DNA of 64,000 nucleotides from Dokdonella_A sp963775445 (GCA_963775445.1 CAVZIT010000004.1:1922001-1986000); one strand, 5' to 3'; numbered from the stretch's first letter, positions 17,672 to 27,389 are shown. Numbers and translations: made by a program. The notes: generated by a model from the letters alone, not told the origin.

Positions 17672-18085
17672 TCAAGGCAAAATACCCAACTCACGCGCCC
17701 GACGGATCGCCTCGGTTCGCCGCTTGGCGCCCATCTTCTCAAACAACCGCGCTACGTGCGTCTTCACCGTGTTCGGCGAAACGTGGAGATGCGCAGCGAT
17801 CTCCTTGTTGGAGCGGCCGGCTGCCAGTTCGTGCAGCACGTCCAGTTCCCGCTTGCTCAGGCCCAAGGCCGCCTGTGCCTTCGGGTTGCCGTCGAAGGGA
17901 ACCGGCGCCGGTGCGGCGAAGACCCGCACGCCCAAGAAGATGCCGAGCACCAGGAAGGTGGCCGCGACGAGGAACAGGTAGATATCTCCCGAATGGATCC
18001 GCGCCAGGCGCTCGTAGTCGAGCCACTGCAACCCGAGCGTTCCCGCCGCCAGTAGCACCCCGTAACCGACCACCCTCTTCCACAT
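17672..18085 (-). CDS. Membrane-anchored LuxR-type transcriptional regulator
   Basis: 137 residues. Two hydrophobic helices (GYGVLLAAGTLGLQWL and IYLFLVAATFLVLGIFLGVR) form an N-terminal anchor without a receiver domain. Residues ~75-137 are a complete GerE/LuxR helix-turn-helix: LSKRELDVLHELAAGRSNKE, HVSPNTVKTHVARLFEKM. The start at 18085 has GGGAGG seven bases upstream; ATG codons further back have no such site. A regulator fixed in the membrane presumably binds DNA from there. The neighbouring DUF4199 gene is its likely partner or target. Confidence 0.85.
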   Translation of the reverse strand: MWKRVVGYGVLLAAGTLGLQWLDYERLARIHSGDIYLFLVAATFLVLGIFLGVRVFAAPAPVPFDGNPKAQAALGLSKRELDVLHELAAGRSNKEIAAHLHVSPNTVKTHVARLFEKMGAKRRTEAIRRARELGILP

Positions 18086-18519
18086 CCCCGCCTCCCACTG
18101 CCGCGATGGCTCCAAGCATGAAACAAATTTCTACAGCATCCTCCATCAAGACCTTCAGTGGCCACGATCGCGTGGATCAAGTGCAGGGAACTTCGCTTCA
18201 ATGCGCGGGCGCTGACCCAGCGCCCGCTTACGCTTCTGCCAAACTTTCATCTGGAAAATGCGCTGCACCTTGTTCTTGGTTCATGCCGAGCAGACTCGCC
18301 ACCGCGCGATAGCAGAACGAGGGCTGGGCGCGATCATCGTCTTGATCGGTTCGCGAAGCGCAGGGGCCGGCCACTTGCATGGCGTCGTACGCCAATGCGG
18401 TCCACCGAGCGGCCCCAAAAGAATCGTGCCCGCATTCGTGAATTCGCTCATGTCGTTCTTCGTCAGGAGGCGGTTGGTAAGCCGTCGGATAACGAGGGCT
18501 CGAGAAAGAGCGCGGGCAG
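18086..18519. other. Gene-free stretch
   Basis: About 430 bases between the LuxR gene start and the end of the PQQ-type propeller gene. Short ORFs on the plus strand lack a ribosome site and recognisable sequence. It should contain the LuxR promoter. It might be a decayed gene, but I cannot identify one. Confidence 0.45.
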
Positions 18520-19935
18520 CTAAGGGCCGCCGGGCAAGCTCCAGATATTCAGCACGCCGCGGGTGGCGTGATCATTGGCGTTGCCTTCGGGGAGAATGAT
18601 CTCACCCTGCAGCACGATGGGGCTGTTCCAGTGACCGGAGCCGCATGGCAGGGTGGCGATGCGTTTGCCCGACACTGCTTCATAAACATTCAATCCGCCC
18701 TCGCGCGCGTAGACGAACAGCAGACCATCCGCCTCGAACGGACTGGTGCCGCTGGTGCCGTTTTTCCACTTTTCCAGGAGCTTGCCGTTTTCCAGCTCCC
18801 ACGCCGCGGTGCCGCCGTTGTCGGCGGCGAACATCCAGGTTTGGCCATCGTGCTGCCATACCGCCGGCTGAGTGAATAGATCGGTGCCGCTGGGTGTGGC
18901 GACAATTTGCTGTTCGTGGCCTCTGTGGGGAGCGGTCCCGGCAATGGCCTTGCGACTGAGCAGGCGGATCTTGCCGTCCTTGCCGCCCTGGGCGATCAAG
19001 TCGTTACTCAGGAGCACCGGCGAAGTTGAACCCAAGTCGAGATCGTGCGCATTCAGTTCCTCGGAATTCGCTGGAGTGTAGTTTCCCAGTATGTTCGTAG
19101 CGCTGGCATCAAGCTTGATCACCGAATCGCCCCAGTCGGTCGTGCCGTTCCAGTCGGCGTTGCCGGTGGCAATGAAGATGTCGCCATCGCCGGGATCGAT
19201 CACCGCGCCCGCGCGCCCCCAAATGGCGGAATCACTTTGCGGGCACGAACTCGGATCCATCAAGCCCCTGCGATTGCTGCACAGCGAGTTCCACACCTGC
19301 AGGAGTTTGCCGGAGCTGCCTTCAAGAATGGCGACGTGGCCCTGATAGGGCGGCTCGTCACCAATGTAACCATCCGTAACGGCAATCACATGACCCCGAA
19401 AGAACTTCAAGGGCGAAGCGATCTTCTCGCGCAACGGCAGTCTGGTGATGGCGGTGCGCCAGACGACCCGCCCATCGCCGACGGCCAGCTTCTGGATATA
19501 GCCGTCGGGGGAGGCGGCATAGATGGATTGCCGACCGGGATCGGCCACGGGGGTGGAGTTGGTGATCTGACGCGTGCCGGCCAGGTTCTGATAACTGGCG
19601 GGCGTGTATTCCCACAAAACGGCGCCGCTGTTCGCGTCGAGCGCCAGCGTCTTGCCATAGGTGGTGGTGACGAAGATGGCGTCGTGGCGGGTGCCATGCA
19701 CGGTGACCCCGTGCAGGTAAATGGCACTGGCGTCCACGGTGCCATCCAGCTTTATCTGCCGGCGCGTGAGCTGGGCGACGTTGGCAGCGGTGATGCCGGT
19801 GGGCCCCGGGTTGACGCTGGTGCTTTGCACGTCGCCGCCGAACATGGGCCAGTCCTGGGCGGGCAGACTCTGGGCGGCAGCCGCGACGGTCGCGCTCGCG
19901 CCAAGCAGAAGCGGGATGACTATCCAGTTTCGCAT
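18520..19935 (-). CDS. Exported PQQ-binding-like beta-propeller protein
   Basis: 471 residues from the ATG at 19933-19935; the frame is open to 20034 but the signal peptide (NWIVIPLLLGASATVAAAA) marks the start. The mature protein begins SLPAQDWPMFGGDVQSTSVN, typical of PQQ-propeller repeat proteins. Repeated blades follow, for example GKTLALDANSGAVLWEYTPA, GYIQKLAVGDGRVVWRT and GTAAWELENGKLLEKWKNG. It should be periplasmic. The family includes quinoprotein dehydrogenases and BamB-like scaffolds. I do not see a full dehydrogenase active site, so enzymatic activity is not shown. It appears monocistronic. Confidence 0.85.
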   Translation of the reverse strand: MRNWIVIPLLLGASATVAAAAQSLPAQDWPMFGGDVQSTSVNPGPTGITAANVAQLTRRQIKLDGTVDASAIYLHGVTVHGTRHDAIFVTTTYGKTLALDANSGAVLWEYTPASYQNLAGTRQITNSTPVADPGRQSIYAASPDGYIQKLAVGDGRVVWRTAITRLPLREKIASPLKFFRGHVIAVTDGYIGDEPPYQGHVAILEGSSGKLLQVWNSLCSNRRGLMDPSSCPQSDSAIWGRAGAVIDPGDGDIFIATGNADWNGTTDWGDSVIKLDASATNILGNYTPANSEELNAHDLDLGSTSPVLLSNDLIAQGGKDGKIRLLSRKAIAGTAPHRGHEQQIVATPSGTDLFTQPAVWQHDGQTWMFAADNGGTAAWELENGKLLEKWKNGTSGTSPFEADGLLFVYAREGGLNVYEAVSGKRIATLPCGSGHWNSPIVLQGEIILPEGNANDHATRGVLNIWSLPGGP

Positions 19936-20607
19936 CGCGAAAGTATGCCACCAACCCGCGCTTCGCTCTGCTGCCAAGGCCATGAATACCCCAGCGCACT
20001 CCAATTCGCGCTCCGGCGCATCCGCCCGGGTCACTGTTCGTACTGCTCGCCGTATCGGTCACCATCCAAGCGCTGTTCGACGTTGTCCGGCACCCAAGTG
20101 TTTGGGCGCCCTTTGACGGAACGCATCCGACCCGCTCAGACGCTCTAGGGAGAGCTACAGGACCGCGTAGCGCAATTGAGCAATTTTGCTCGAAATGGCT
20201 GGCGGTGCGTTCGATTGGCTTGCTGCAGGACGCGGCTCGGTGTCGAGGGTGAGCTGCGAGACGCCGGCCATCGATTCATCTCGTTCGCGACCAACGAAAT
20301 CGGGGATCGGCTGTTGGCGGCGTTTCGGCACACCCCTGTCCGCAAGCAGCAAGCACAACAAAGCACGACAAAGCCCCGGGCGCCTTCGACCAGGGTGCCC
20401 AGTGACGAACGAGCAAACAACATCACACGATCGCGCAAGCGACATCAATTTCGAACTCCCCTTCAGGTGTAGAACGACCATCTACAACTCGCCGAAAACA
20501 CGGCTGAACAATCCACCAATCGTGTTGTACGTGGACCTTGAAACCGCCCAAGTGAGTGCAATAGTCTGAGCCACTGGGCTCGCCGCTCCACCGTTGAGGA
20601 GCATGCA
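19936..20607. other. Gene-free stretch
   Basis: About 670 bases between divergent genes. It contains several 60-130 codon ORFs on both strands (20145-20569), none with a ribosome site, signal or recognisable motif. It must hold promoters for both flanking genes. The size and lack of content make it a candidate site of a lost gene. Confidence 0.45.
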
Positions 20608-22200
20608 ATGCGTCGCTCGATTATTGAGATGCCAGCCGCACGCCTGTTATTGCTCGGCGTGATCCTCACGGCTTCAACGCCGATGCGAGCTCAGCAAACC
20701 CACGTCGTCGTCGTATCGGGCGACGCCGCCCCTGACGGCAACGGCGTGATCGCGAACCTCATCGCGGATTCGTCGCCGGGCGACACCGGCCACGGGCCGG
20801 CACTGAACAATGCCGGCCAAGCGGTAACGCCCGCACTGCTCAACGGGACGAGCGGCGGCGACGCGGACGATTCGGGCCTCTTCCTCTACGACGGCACGCG
20901 CCTCGTTCAACTCGCGCGCGAGGGGCAACCTTCGCCGGATGGAGACGGCGTGCTGAACCTCTTCAACAACGCCGAGCCAATCGCATTGAACGCCGAAGGC
21001 CGCACCGCGTTCCTCGGCTTTCTGAGGCATAGCTCGAGCGGCGAGCTGCTGGCGCCGGCAATATTTTCGATCGGACCGACCGGCGAAGGTCTCTCGATCT
21101 TCTTGCGCGACGGCAATCCGTCGCCCGACGGCAACAGCATGGTGCAGTTCGTATTGCAACCCGCTTCGTTGACCGATGCGGACACGATTGCATTCAGCGC
21201 CAGATTCTCATCCGCGGATCCACTCGGCGACTCCGGTATGGTGCGCGGAAATCTGCTGACCGGAGACGCGTTCGTCGTCGCGCGTGCGGGTCAGAGTGCG
21301 CCAGGTGGCAGCGGGCAGTTTTCGCTAATCAGTGCGATCGCAGCGAGCGACGCTGGCAGCGGAATCTTCTTCAGCACGATCCGCGGCAGCCAGGTCTCGG
21401 TCAACGATCAGGGCGTATTCCTCGCCGACGCTTCGGGCGCGCTGACGACCATCGCGCGCTATGGGGACGCCAATCCCGACGGTCCCAATCTCTTCAATGC
21501 GATCCAGGGCACCGGCGCGTCGCCGGACGCGTCGATCATAGGGATCGGCGCTTTTCTTGCGGACACCGTCGACGGCGAGATCACGAGCGACGGCCTGTTC
21601 GAGTTCCAGGACGGCGCGCTGAATGCCGCCGTGCAATTCGACGATCCGGCGCCGAACGGTGGCCTGTTCGTCGGCTTTGGTGCGCCGAAGTTCCAGCCGG
21701 AGATCATTCCCATCGAGCTGAATGCGCACGGTCAGCTCGGGTTCTTCGGCTTCGTGGCGCGCGGCGCCAATACGTTCCGCGGCATCTATCGATGCGATGC
21801 ACCGGGCCAATGCATCGAGATCGCGATCGATGGCCAGCCCGTTGGAGACGGGAACGGGGTGTTCCAGCTCGACAGCACGCCGTCCGCATTTACCAGCGAC
21901 GACGTGCCCCACATGAATGCGAACGGCGACATCGCGTTCTTCACCAATCTCGTCGACGCGGACATGGGCATTACCGCGAACGAGGGCATCTTTTACTACA
22001 GCGATGCGCACGGACTTCTGAAGGTCATCCGCAAGGGCGATGCGCTCCTGGGCAGTACGGTCGCCGATCTCCGTTTCAGCGGCGGATTCAACGACGCGGG
22101 TCAGGTCGCCTACGACTTTGCGCTTGTCGACGGGCGCAGCGGGCTTGCAATCTGGTCACCGTCCACGACGGATGTCATTTTCCGCAACGGATTCGACTGA
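20608..22200 (+). CDS. Secreted NxxGxxAF tandem-repeat protein with C-terminal IFRNGFD motif
   Basis: 530 residues after an ATG with GAGGAG eight bases upstream. A signal peptide (RLLLLGVILTASTPMRAQ) leads into repeating units of ~60-70 residues. Each unit has a Gly/Asp-rich stretch such as GDAAPDGNGVIANL, GQPSPDGDGVLNLF or GQPVGDGNGVFQLD. These alternate with N-x2-G-x2-A-F type segments (NAEGRTAFLGF, NAHGQLGFFGF, NANGDIAFFTN, NDAGQVAYDF). This resembles the choice-of-anchor tandem-repeat NxxGxxAF proteins, which are secreted and of unknown function. The final residues DVIFRNGFD carry the motif shared with three other secreted proteins here. The function is unknown; a beta-propeller-like surface protein is plausible. 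Confidence 0.82.
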   Translation: MRRSIIEMPAARLLLLGVILTASTPMRAQQTHVVVVSGDAAPDGNGVIANLIADSSPGDTGHGPALNNAGQAVTPALLNGTSGGDADDSGLFLYDGTRLVQLAREGQPSPDGDGVLNLFNNAEPIALNAEGRTAFLGFLRHSSSGELLAPAIFSIGPTGEGLSIFLRDGNPSPDGNSMVQFVLQPASLTDADTIAFSARFSSADPLGDSGMVRGNLLTGDAFVVARAGQSAPGGSGQFSLISAIAASDAGSGIFFSTIRGSQVSVNDQGVFLADASGALTTIARYGDANPDGPNLFNAIQGTGASPDASIIGIGAFLADTVDGEITSDGLFEFQDGALNAAVQFDDPAPNGGLFVGFGAPKFQPEIIPIELNAHGQLGFFGFVARGANTFRGIYRCDAPGQCIEIAIDGQPVGDGNGVFQLDSTPSAFTSDDVPHMNANGDIAFFTNLVDADMGITANEGIFYYSDAHGLLKVIRKGDALLGSTVADLRFSGGFNDAGQVAYDFALVDGRSGLAIWSPSTTDVIFRNGFD

Positions 22201-22431
22201 GTCTCTGGGCGCGAGTGCTGCTGGAGGCCCTCTGGCGTCGTGCAGACGGAGCGCATGCAATGCGAAACGATCAAGGTGCGCGCGAAAGATATCGACGAGC
22301 CATATTCCACTCGGAAACGCGAATTCGATTGGCCGTCTGCTCCATCCGGATGGGCCCAACTGTTCTGCTGACTAGCGGCAAATCGTGCGCTTGCTGCGCG
22401 AGCGGGCAAGACATACACTCCGCGTCGTCAC

Positions 22432-22600
22432 AGGTGCCTGCCGCTTCGGCGCGCAGGTGAAACGGGAAGCCGGTGGAAAGCCGGCACTGCCCCCGCAACG
22501 GTAAGCAAGCCAAACCGGATCTCAAGCCACTGCGAACAGCGGGAAGGCGATCCGGTGGATGCCAAGGCATCGCTTGCAAGTCCGGAGACCGGCCTGTGAA
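22432..22600 (+). ncRNA. Cobalamin (B12) riboswitch
   Basis: The conserved core is present in order: an AGGTGCC-type start, GGTGAAACGGGAAGCCGGTG, GCCGGCACTGCCCCCGCAAC, GGTAAGC, then the 3' part AAGTCCGGAGACCGGCCTGT (B12 box and closing stem). It lies upstream of the btuB gene, as is standard. Two further hairpins (22617-22633 and 22673-22695) lie between it and the start codon and could be the expression platform. With cobalamin bound, expression of the receptor should fall. Confidence 0.93.
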
Positions 22601-22756
22601 CTTGTCGGGACGTCGTGGTCTGCCGCGCAGACCGGGGCCCGGCAGGTTTGGCACCAGGCGCTGCGGCGGGCAGCGGACGTGCGTGAGGCGTCCGCCCCTC
22701 TGCCGTTCGTCCCTCCGTCCACCTGGCCCCGCGGGTGTGCGATGGAGGAGATTTCC

Positions 22757-24613
22757 ATGCGGCAGCTTTCACGATTCTCGTTTGCACGTTTCTCGTTTGC
22801 ACGTTTCTCGGTGATTGGTATTGCATCGATTCTGGCAGTCGGTGCGCGTGCCGAAGACGCTCAAATCCAGCCGACAATTCAGGTGACGGCATCTCGTGTT
22901 CCCGAGACAGTCGACGACACGCTGGCGAGCGTCAGCATCGTTACGCGGGCGGACATCGACGCAAGCAATGCACCCGACCTCATCGAACTGTTGCGACTCG
23001 AGGCCGGAGTCGATCTCGCGCGTAGCGGTGGCGCCGGCGAGCAAACCGCCGTGTTCCTGCGCGGGACCAATTCCAACCACGTTCTCGTGTTGATCGACGG
23101 CGTGCGCGTCGCCTCCGTGAACACCGGGGCATTCGCATTTGAAAACCTTCCACTCGACGCGGTCCAACGGATCGAAATCGTGCGCGGGCCTCGCGCGAGC
23201 TATTGGGGCTCCGATGCCATCGGTGGCGTGATCCAGATCTTTACGCGAAAACTCAACGGACCTCACGTCGCCGCGAGCTACGGAAGTTACGAGAGCGCTG
23301 CCGGCAGCGCAGGTTATGGCACGCAAACGGACGCAGGTGGCTTTTCCGTTCAGGTCGGCGTACGGCATGTCCGCGGGTTTTCGGCAACCAACCCGGCCGC
23401 CGGTCCATATATCTACAATCCGGATGACAACGGCTTGCAGAACCACAACCTGATTGCGCAGGGACAATATACCTTCGGTGCCCAGAACCTTTCGGCAAAC
23501 ATCTTCCGCAGCGAAGGGACGGTCAGCTTCGACAACGGCGATCCGGGTTCCGGCTCATCGCGCACCCTGGATCAGGCCATCGGCGTCCATCTCGACGGGG
23601 CCATCACAGGCGACTGGCAGCATCGCCTTTCCGCAGGCACGTCACGGGAAAACATCGAAACCGAGGCGTTCGGCTCGGCCTACCGTTCGACGCGCGAGCA
23701 AGTTTCATGGAGCAATGATTTCTCCCTCGCGGGGATGCAGCATGTCGTTGCGGGGGCCGACTACGTTCACGACAACGGGCGCAGCCTCGATACCTTCGGT
23801 GGAACGACCGTCTACGCCGCGACGCGCGAAAACACAGGCATCTTCGCCGGATGGCGCGCGACGCCCGACGACTTCGACAGCGATCTGTCGGGCCGCTACG
23901 ATCACAACAGCACGTTTGGCAACGCGTTCTCGGGATCAGCGGCAGCCGGATGGAAGTTCGCGCAGGACTGGCGCCTCTCGGCGAGTTACGGCACGGCGTT
24001 CCGAGCGCCGAACTTGAACGAGCTTTATTCGCCCGGATTCGGGGGGTTGTATGCAGGAAATCCCCTGCTCAATCCGGAGCGCTCACGCAGCGCGGAAGTC
24101 GGGCTGACGTGGCAAGTCAGCGAGTCCAACCGGCTCGATATCAGGGCCTTTTCGACGCGCATTCTCGATCTGATCGACTTCTCGGGAGGCGACACGTTTC
24201 AGGCCGTCAATGTGGAGCACGCGAAAATCGATGGGCTGGAAATCACGCAGGCGATGCACCACGCGGCGTGGTCGTGGACCAATGCGTTGACGCTGCAAAA
24301 TCCGCACAATCAGGATACCGGCTCGCAGCTTCTGCGCCGTCCCAGGAAAAAGATCGATAGCGTCATCGAAACCGCAATCGGCGAACGCGCCCATGCGGGC
24401 GTCGAACTGGTAAGCGCGGGCCCCAGTGAGGATGTCGGCCCAACGACACTGGGCGGATATACGATTTTCAATCTGCGGGCAGACTACGTGTTGACGCCCG
24501 CGTGGAAGATCGGAGCACGCGTCGAGAACCTTTTCGATCGCGATTATCAAGTGATCAATGGCTACAACACGCCCGGTTTATCGGGTTATTTGACTGTCAC
24601 GTATTCCCCTTGA
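22757..24613 (+). CDS. btuB: TonB-dependent vitamin B12 receptor
   Basis: 618 residues, close to the usual BtuB size. The start at 22757 has GGAGGAG seven bases upstream; the frame is open back through the riboswitch but that part is not coding. The signal peptide contains a 15-base tandem repeat giving RFSFARFSFARFS. The TonB box region is IQVTASRVPETVDDTLASVS. The plug follows (DLIELLRLEAGVDLARSGGA, TAVFLRGTNSNHVLVLIDGV, VQRIEIVRGPRASYWGSDAI), then a beta-barrel ending GYLTVTYSP. It imports cobalamin through the outer membrane using TonB energy. A cobalamin riboswitch directly upstream supports the substrate call. Confidence 0.94.
   Translation: MRQLSRFSFARFSFARFSVIGIASILAVGARAEDAQIQPTIQVTASRVPETVDDTLASVSIVTRADIDASNAPDLIELLRLEAGVDLARSGGAGEQTAVFLRGTNSNHVLVLIDGVRVASVNTGAFAFENLPLDAVQRIEIVRGPRASYWGSDAIGGVIQIFTRKLNGPHVAASYGSYESAAGSAGYGTQTDAGGFSVQVGVRHVRGFSATNPAAGPYIYNPDDNGLQNHNLIAQGQYTFGAQNLSANIFRSEGTVSFDNGDPGSGSSRTLDQAIGVHLDGAITGDWQHRLSAGTSRENIETEAFGSAYRSTREQVSWSNDFSLAGMQHVVAGADYVHDNGRSLDTFGGTTVYAATRENTGIFAGWRATPDDFDSDLSGRYDHNSTFGNAFSGSAAAGWKFAQDWRLSASYGTAFRAPNLNELYSPGFGGLYAGNPLLNPERSRSAEVGLTWQVSESNRLDIRAFSTRILDLIDFSGGDTFQAVNVEHAKIDGLEITQAMHHAAWSWTNALTLQNPHNQDTGSQLLRRPRKKIDSVIETAIGERAHAGVELVSAGPSEDVGPTTLGGYTIFNLRADYVLTPAWKIGARVENLFDRDYQVINGYNTPGLSGYLTVTYSP
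22775..22810 (+). repeat. 15-base tandem repeat in the btuB signal-peptide region
   Basis: The unit TTCTCGTTTGCACGT occurs at 22775-22789 and 22790-22804, then six bases of a third copy. Being a multiple of three, it repeats five residues (FSFAR) without breaking the frame. Confidence 0.9.
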
Positions 24614-24750
24614 GGCGAGCACGCCAGCGAAGCGATTGAGCGGATGGCCGCTTGATCGGGGATGCGGGCTTCTTCGTCTCCCTTGCTTATCGCAAAGCAG
24701 CGCACCGCTATCGATATTGCGTCCCAAAAGCGGATTTCACCGATCGGTCC

Positions 24751-25101
24751 TCACCAGAAACGGAATCCGGACGGTGCGGCGCTGCGAGCGTTGTACCTTG
24801 CCATGTTCGGGGATGGCGGCGTACTGGATGTTTTCGGCCACCACGCGTTCCACTCCGCGCGCGATATCCGGCCGTCGTTATCGCGATCTGCGGATCTGCG
24901 ATAGGCAAGCAGCGCCATGACGTGCTGTTGGTGCAGTTCATCGCGCGACAGATAGCCATCCTTGTTGGTGTCGAATGCTGCCCACGCGGCGTCCGAATTG
25001 ATGCTTTCACCCGCTACTGCGGAGGGACGAACCTTATTGCTTGCGCATCCGCACGCCCCAACCAACAGACCCACTACCAACAATCCACAACGTTTTATCA
25101 T
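24751..25101 (-). CDS. EF-hand lipoprotein
   Basis: 116 residues from the ATG at 25101 (the frame is open to 25134). The N-terminus IKRCGLLVVGLLVGACGCAS has a lipobox (VGAC), so it is probably a lipoprotein. Two EF-hand loops follow: DTNKDGYLSRDEL and DRDNDGRISRAEW, both with the Asp/Asn/Gly/Glu pattern needed for calcium. The function beyond calcium binding is unknown. It stands alone between btuB (convergent) and the AsmA gene. Confidence 0.85.
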   Translation of the reverse strand: MIKRCGLLVVGLLVGACGCASNKVRPSAVAGESINSDAAWAAFDTNKDGYLSRDELHQQHVMALLAYRRSADRDNDGRISRAEWNAWWPKTSSTPPSPNMARYNARSAAPSGFRFW

Positions 25102-25199
25102 TGAATTTCTCCGACGTCTCAAAGCACTCTGCAATTGGAGGTGTGGACCGAACCTGAACGCTGGCGAGACGACGGGTCCGAGGCCAATGCAGGCTCTCT

Positions 25200-27389
25200 T
25201 CAGGTCTTCGCGCCAGGTTTGGCTCGGTGTTTGTGATGATCCCGGGGCGCTTCTTGCTTGGCCTTTGCCGCAGGATGCGAGGTGCGTTTCTTTTTCAATT
25301 CGGCGACCAAGGGTGCGCAGCTCTGGGCATCGTCGCTGTCGCCCGGGGCAATCAGCGGCGCGAGTGCCGCCAACGGTGCGGCGACCACGCCGAGCGCGAT
25401 TGCGCCAGCCGCACGCGCGATCAGGCTTTTCTTGTCGACGCTGACATCGACGTGCCGGAACGTGCCGGTCACATGCAACGGAGAGCGCAGCGAGATCACG
25501 CGGACGCCCTTGGTTTCCGGATGCAGGGTCAAATCGATTCGCTCGTTACGCAAATTGATCGTTCCGTCGATGTCGATCAGTGTGTCTTTCGTATCGAACA
25601 CGAAAAGATCGGCCTTCGCGGCGCCGTCCTTGACGTTGAAATCGGCTGCGGCGCAGGCGATGTCCACCAACTGATCGCCCTGTGCCTTGGATATCAGCAT
25701 GTTCGCGATATTGAGGCCGGCCTTTTCCATCAAGGTCCGGCTGACCTGGCCGTCGGTCATCACGAGCTTCGCCGAACCGTCCGATGCGCCGAGGATCGAC
25801 GCGATCGAACGACCACTCCCGTCCAGTTTTACTTCGCCATTGATCGCGCCAAGGCTCCCCGACAACCCGTCGACCTTTTCGAACAAGCGTCGCAATTGCA
25901 ATTTGCGCAGGTCCAGCGAAACGCTGCCATTGGGCGGCGTCGCTTTGGAATCGATCCGCAGTGATGAAGTGACGTGGCCTCCCGCCATGCCGAAACGCAG
26001 TGGATCGAGTGTCAACACGCCTTGCGTCATGCGGATCTGCGTTTGTACATTGTCTATTGGCAACTCCTTGTCGCGAAAGACACGCTTTCCGGTGAACTTC
26101 ACGTCGGCATCCATCGCGTCCCAGCGTTGCGCGTCGAACGGCTCAACCGGCAGTACACGCGCATTCGCGTCGGGCGATTCACCATCATGCTGCGCCCGGT
26201 TGAGGTCGGGGGCCGCGCCGACCAGCGTGCCCAGATCGCTGAGCTGAAGCAGGGTCGAATCGACGTGTCCCGTCAGCGACGGGCGCTTGGCGCCCGATCG
26301 ATACGTCAGCGATCCACTGAGATCGCTGCCGCCGACACGCGCCGTGAAGTCCTGGTAGCGCAGCAGCGATCGTTCGGGATGAAATCGCCCGTTCAGGCGC
26401 CCGACCGTCGCAAACGGTCGCGAATTCGGCAAGTTGATGCCGACGATCGGATAAAGTTGCGCGAGATTCTGCCCGCTGATCCACAACCGCATGTCGACGG
26501 CATTCGGGCTGCTCAGATCCGTGATGGTCCCGGACAGCGCGATTTCGGTATCGCCCACGCTGAAATCGGCGCGCAACGGGAAAGGTTGCGAGCTGGCCAT
26601 TGTCAGCACGCCACCGACTCGCCCGGTCCCCTTCACCGGCGAGCCCTCCATCGTCCCGTGAGCGGTCCACGCGAAAAGATACGGCGGAGGACGACGGTGC
26701 GGGTGTTTCTCCTCCCGCCGCTTGGCGGCTTCATGCAGACGATGAGCGGTATCGCGTCCGACACGCTGGATCACTTCGTGCCGCGTGCTGAAATCGTCGC
26801 CCTCGACGTGTTTGCCGAACGCAATGGGCGATTCCAACGGCGTGATTTCTGCTTCGATGTCGAGATCACGCCGTGCATCGGCGATCGTGACATCGCTGGC
26901 GCCGAACTCGATGCGCCCGACCCTGAGATCCCACGTCGAGTTGGCGCTTTTGTCCGTGGGACCAAAGGTCCACGTGTTGCTGCCGTCCTTGCGTCGCTCG
27001 AAATCGAGCGACGGTTGAATCAGACTGACCGAGGGAATGTCGACATGATGCCAAAGCAATGGCAGAAGGCGCAGATCGAGTCGCAAGGACTCGACACTCG
27101 CAAAATGCGGTTTCTTCGCCCAGCCCGGGTTGCCGACACGGACGCCGCCGACGATGAAACCCAGGCCCGGCGACCACGTATCCTCGCCGTTTGCCCGCCG
27201 GCGCCAATGCCAGGCAGCGTCGAGATTGCCGGTGATCTCGATCTTGCGCCCGGATGCAGTGCTCGCGTGAGCCTCGACCCACGGCTTGATGCGGTTCCAG
27301 TTGAATGTCGCGACGAAGAGGATGATCGCGACCAGCAGCAGCACCAAGATCGCGACTGTACTGACGATAATCCTGTGTCGCTTGACCAT
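25200..27389 (-). CDS. AsmA family inner-membrane protein
   Basis: 729 residues. One N-terminal helix (IIVSTVAILVLLLVAIILFV) anchors a large periplasmic domain. The AsmA pattern is clear: FNWNRIKPWVEAHASTASGR and KIEITGNLDAAWHW at the N-terminus. At the C-terminus are LDGSGRSIASILGASDGSAK, IDIDGTINLRNERIDLTLHP and SLRSPLHVTGTFRHVDVSVD. AsmA-like proteins are thought to help move phospholipids toward the outer membrane. The C-terminal ~40 residues are basic and low-complexity. A ~480-codon ORF on the other strand is a shadow. Confidence 0.92.
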   Translation of the reverse strand: MVKRHRIIVSTVAILVLLLVAIILFVATFNWNRIKPWVEAHASTASGRKIEITGNLDAAWHWRRRANGEDTWSPGLGFIVGGVRVGNPGWAKKPHFASVESLRLDLRLLPLLWHHVDIPSVSLIQPSLDFERRKDGSNTWTFGPTDKSANSTWDLRVGRIEFGASDVTIADARRDLDIEAEITPLESPIAFGKHVEGDDFSTRHEVIQRVGRDTAHRLHEAAKRREEKHPHRRPPPYLFAWTAHGTMEGSPVKGTGRVGGVLTMASSQPFPLRADFSVGDTEIALSGTITDLSSPNAVDMRLWISGQNLAQLYPIVGINLPNSRPFATVGRLNGRFHPERSLLRYQDFTARVGGSDLSGSLTYRSGAKRPSLTGHVDSTLLQLSDLGTLVGAAPDLNRAQHDGESPDANARVLPVEPFDAQRWDAMDADVKFTGKRVFRDKELPIDNVQTQIRMTQGVLTLDPLRFGMAGGHVTSSLRIDSKATPPNGSVSLDLRKLQLRRLFEKVDGLSGSLGAINGEVKLDGSGRSIASILGASDGSAKLVMTDGQVSRTLMEKAGLNIANMLISKAQGDQLVDIACAAADFNVKDGAAKADLFVFDTKDTLIDIDGTINLRNERIDLTLHPETKGVRVISLRSPLHVTGTFRHVDVSVDKKSLIARAAGAIALGVVAAPLAALAPLIAPGDSDDAQSCAPLVAELKKKRTSHPAAKAKQEAPRDHHKHRAKPGAKT

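Noticed and set aside
20145..20569. Several 60-130 codon ORFs on both strands
   Set aside because: Mutually overlapping, with no signal or motif; treated as gene-free.
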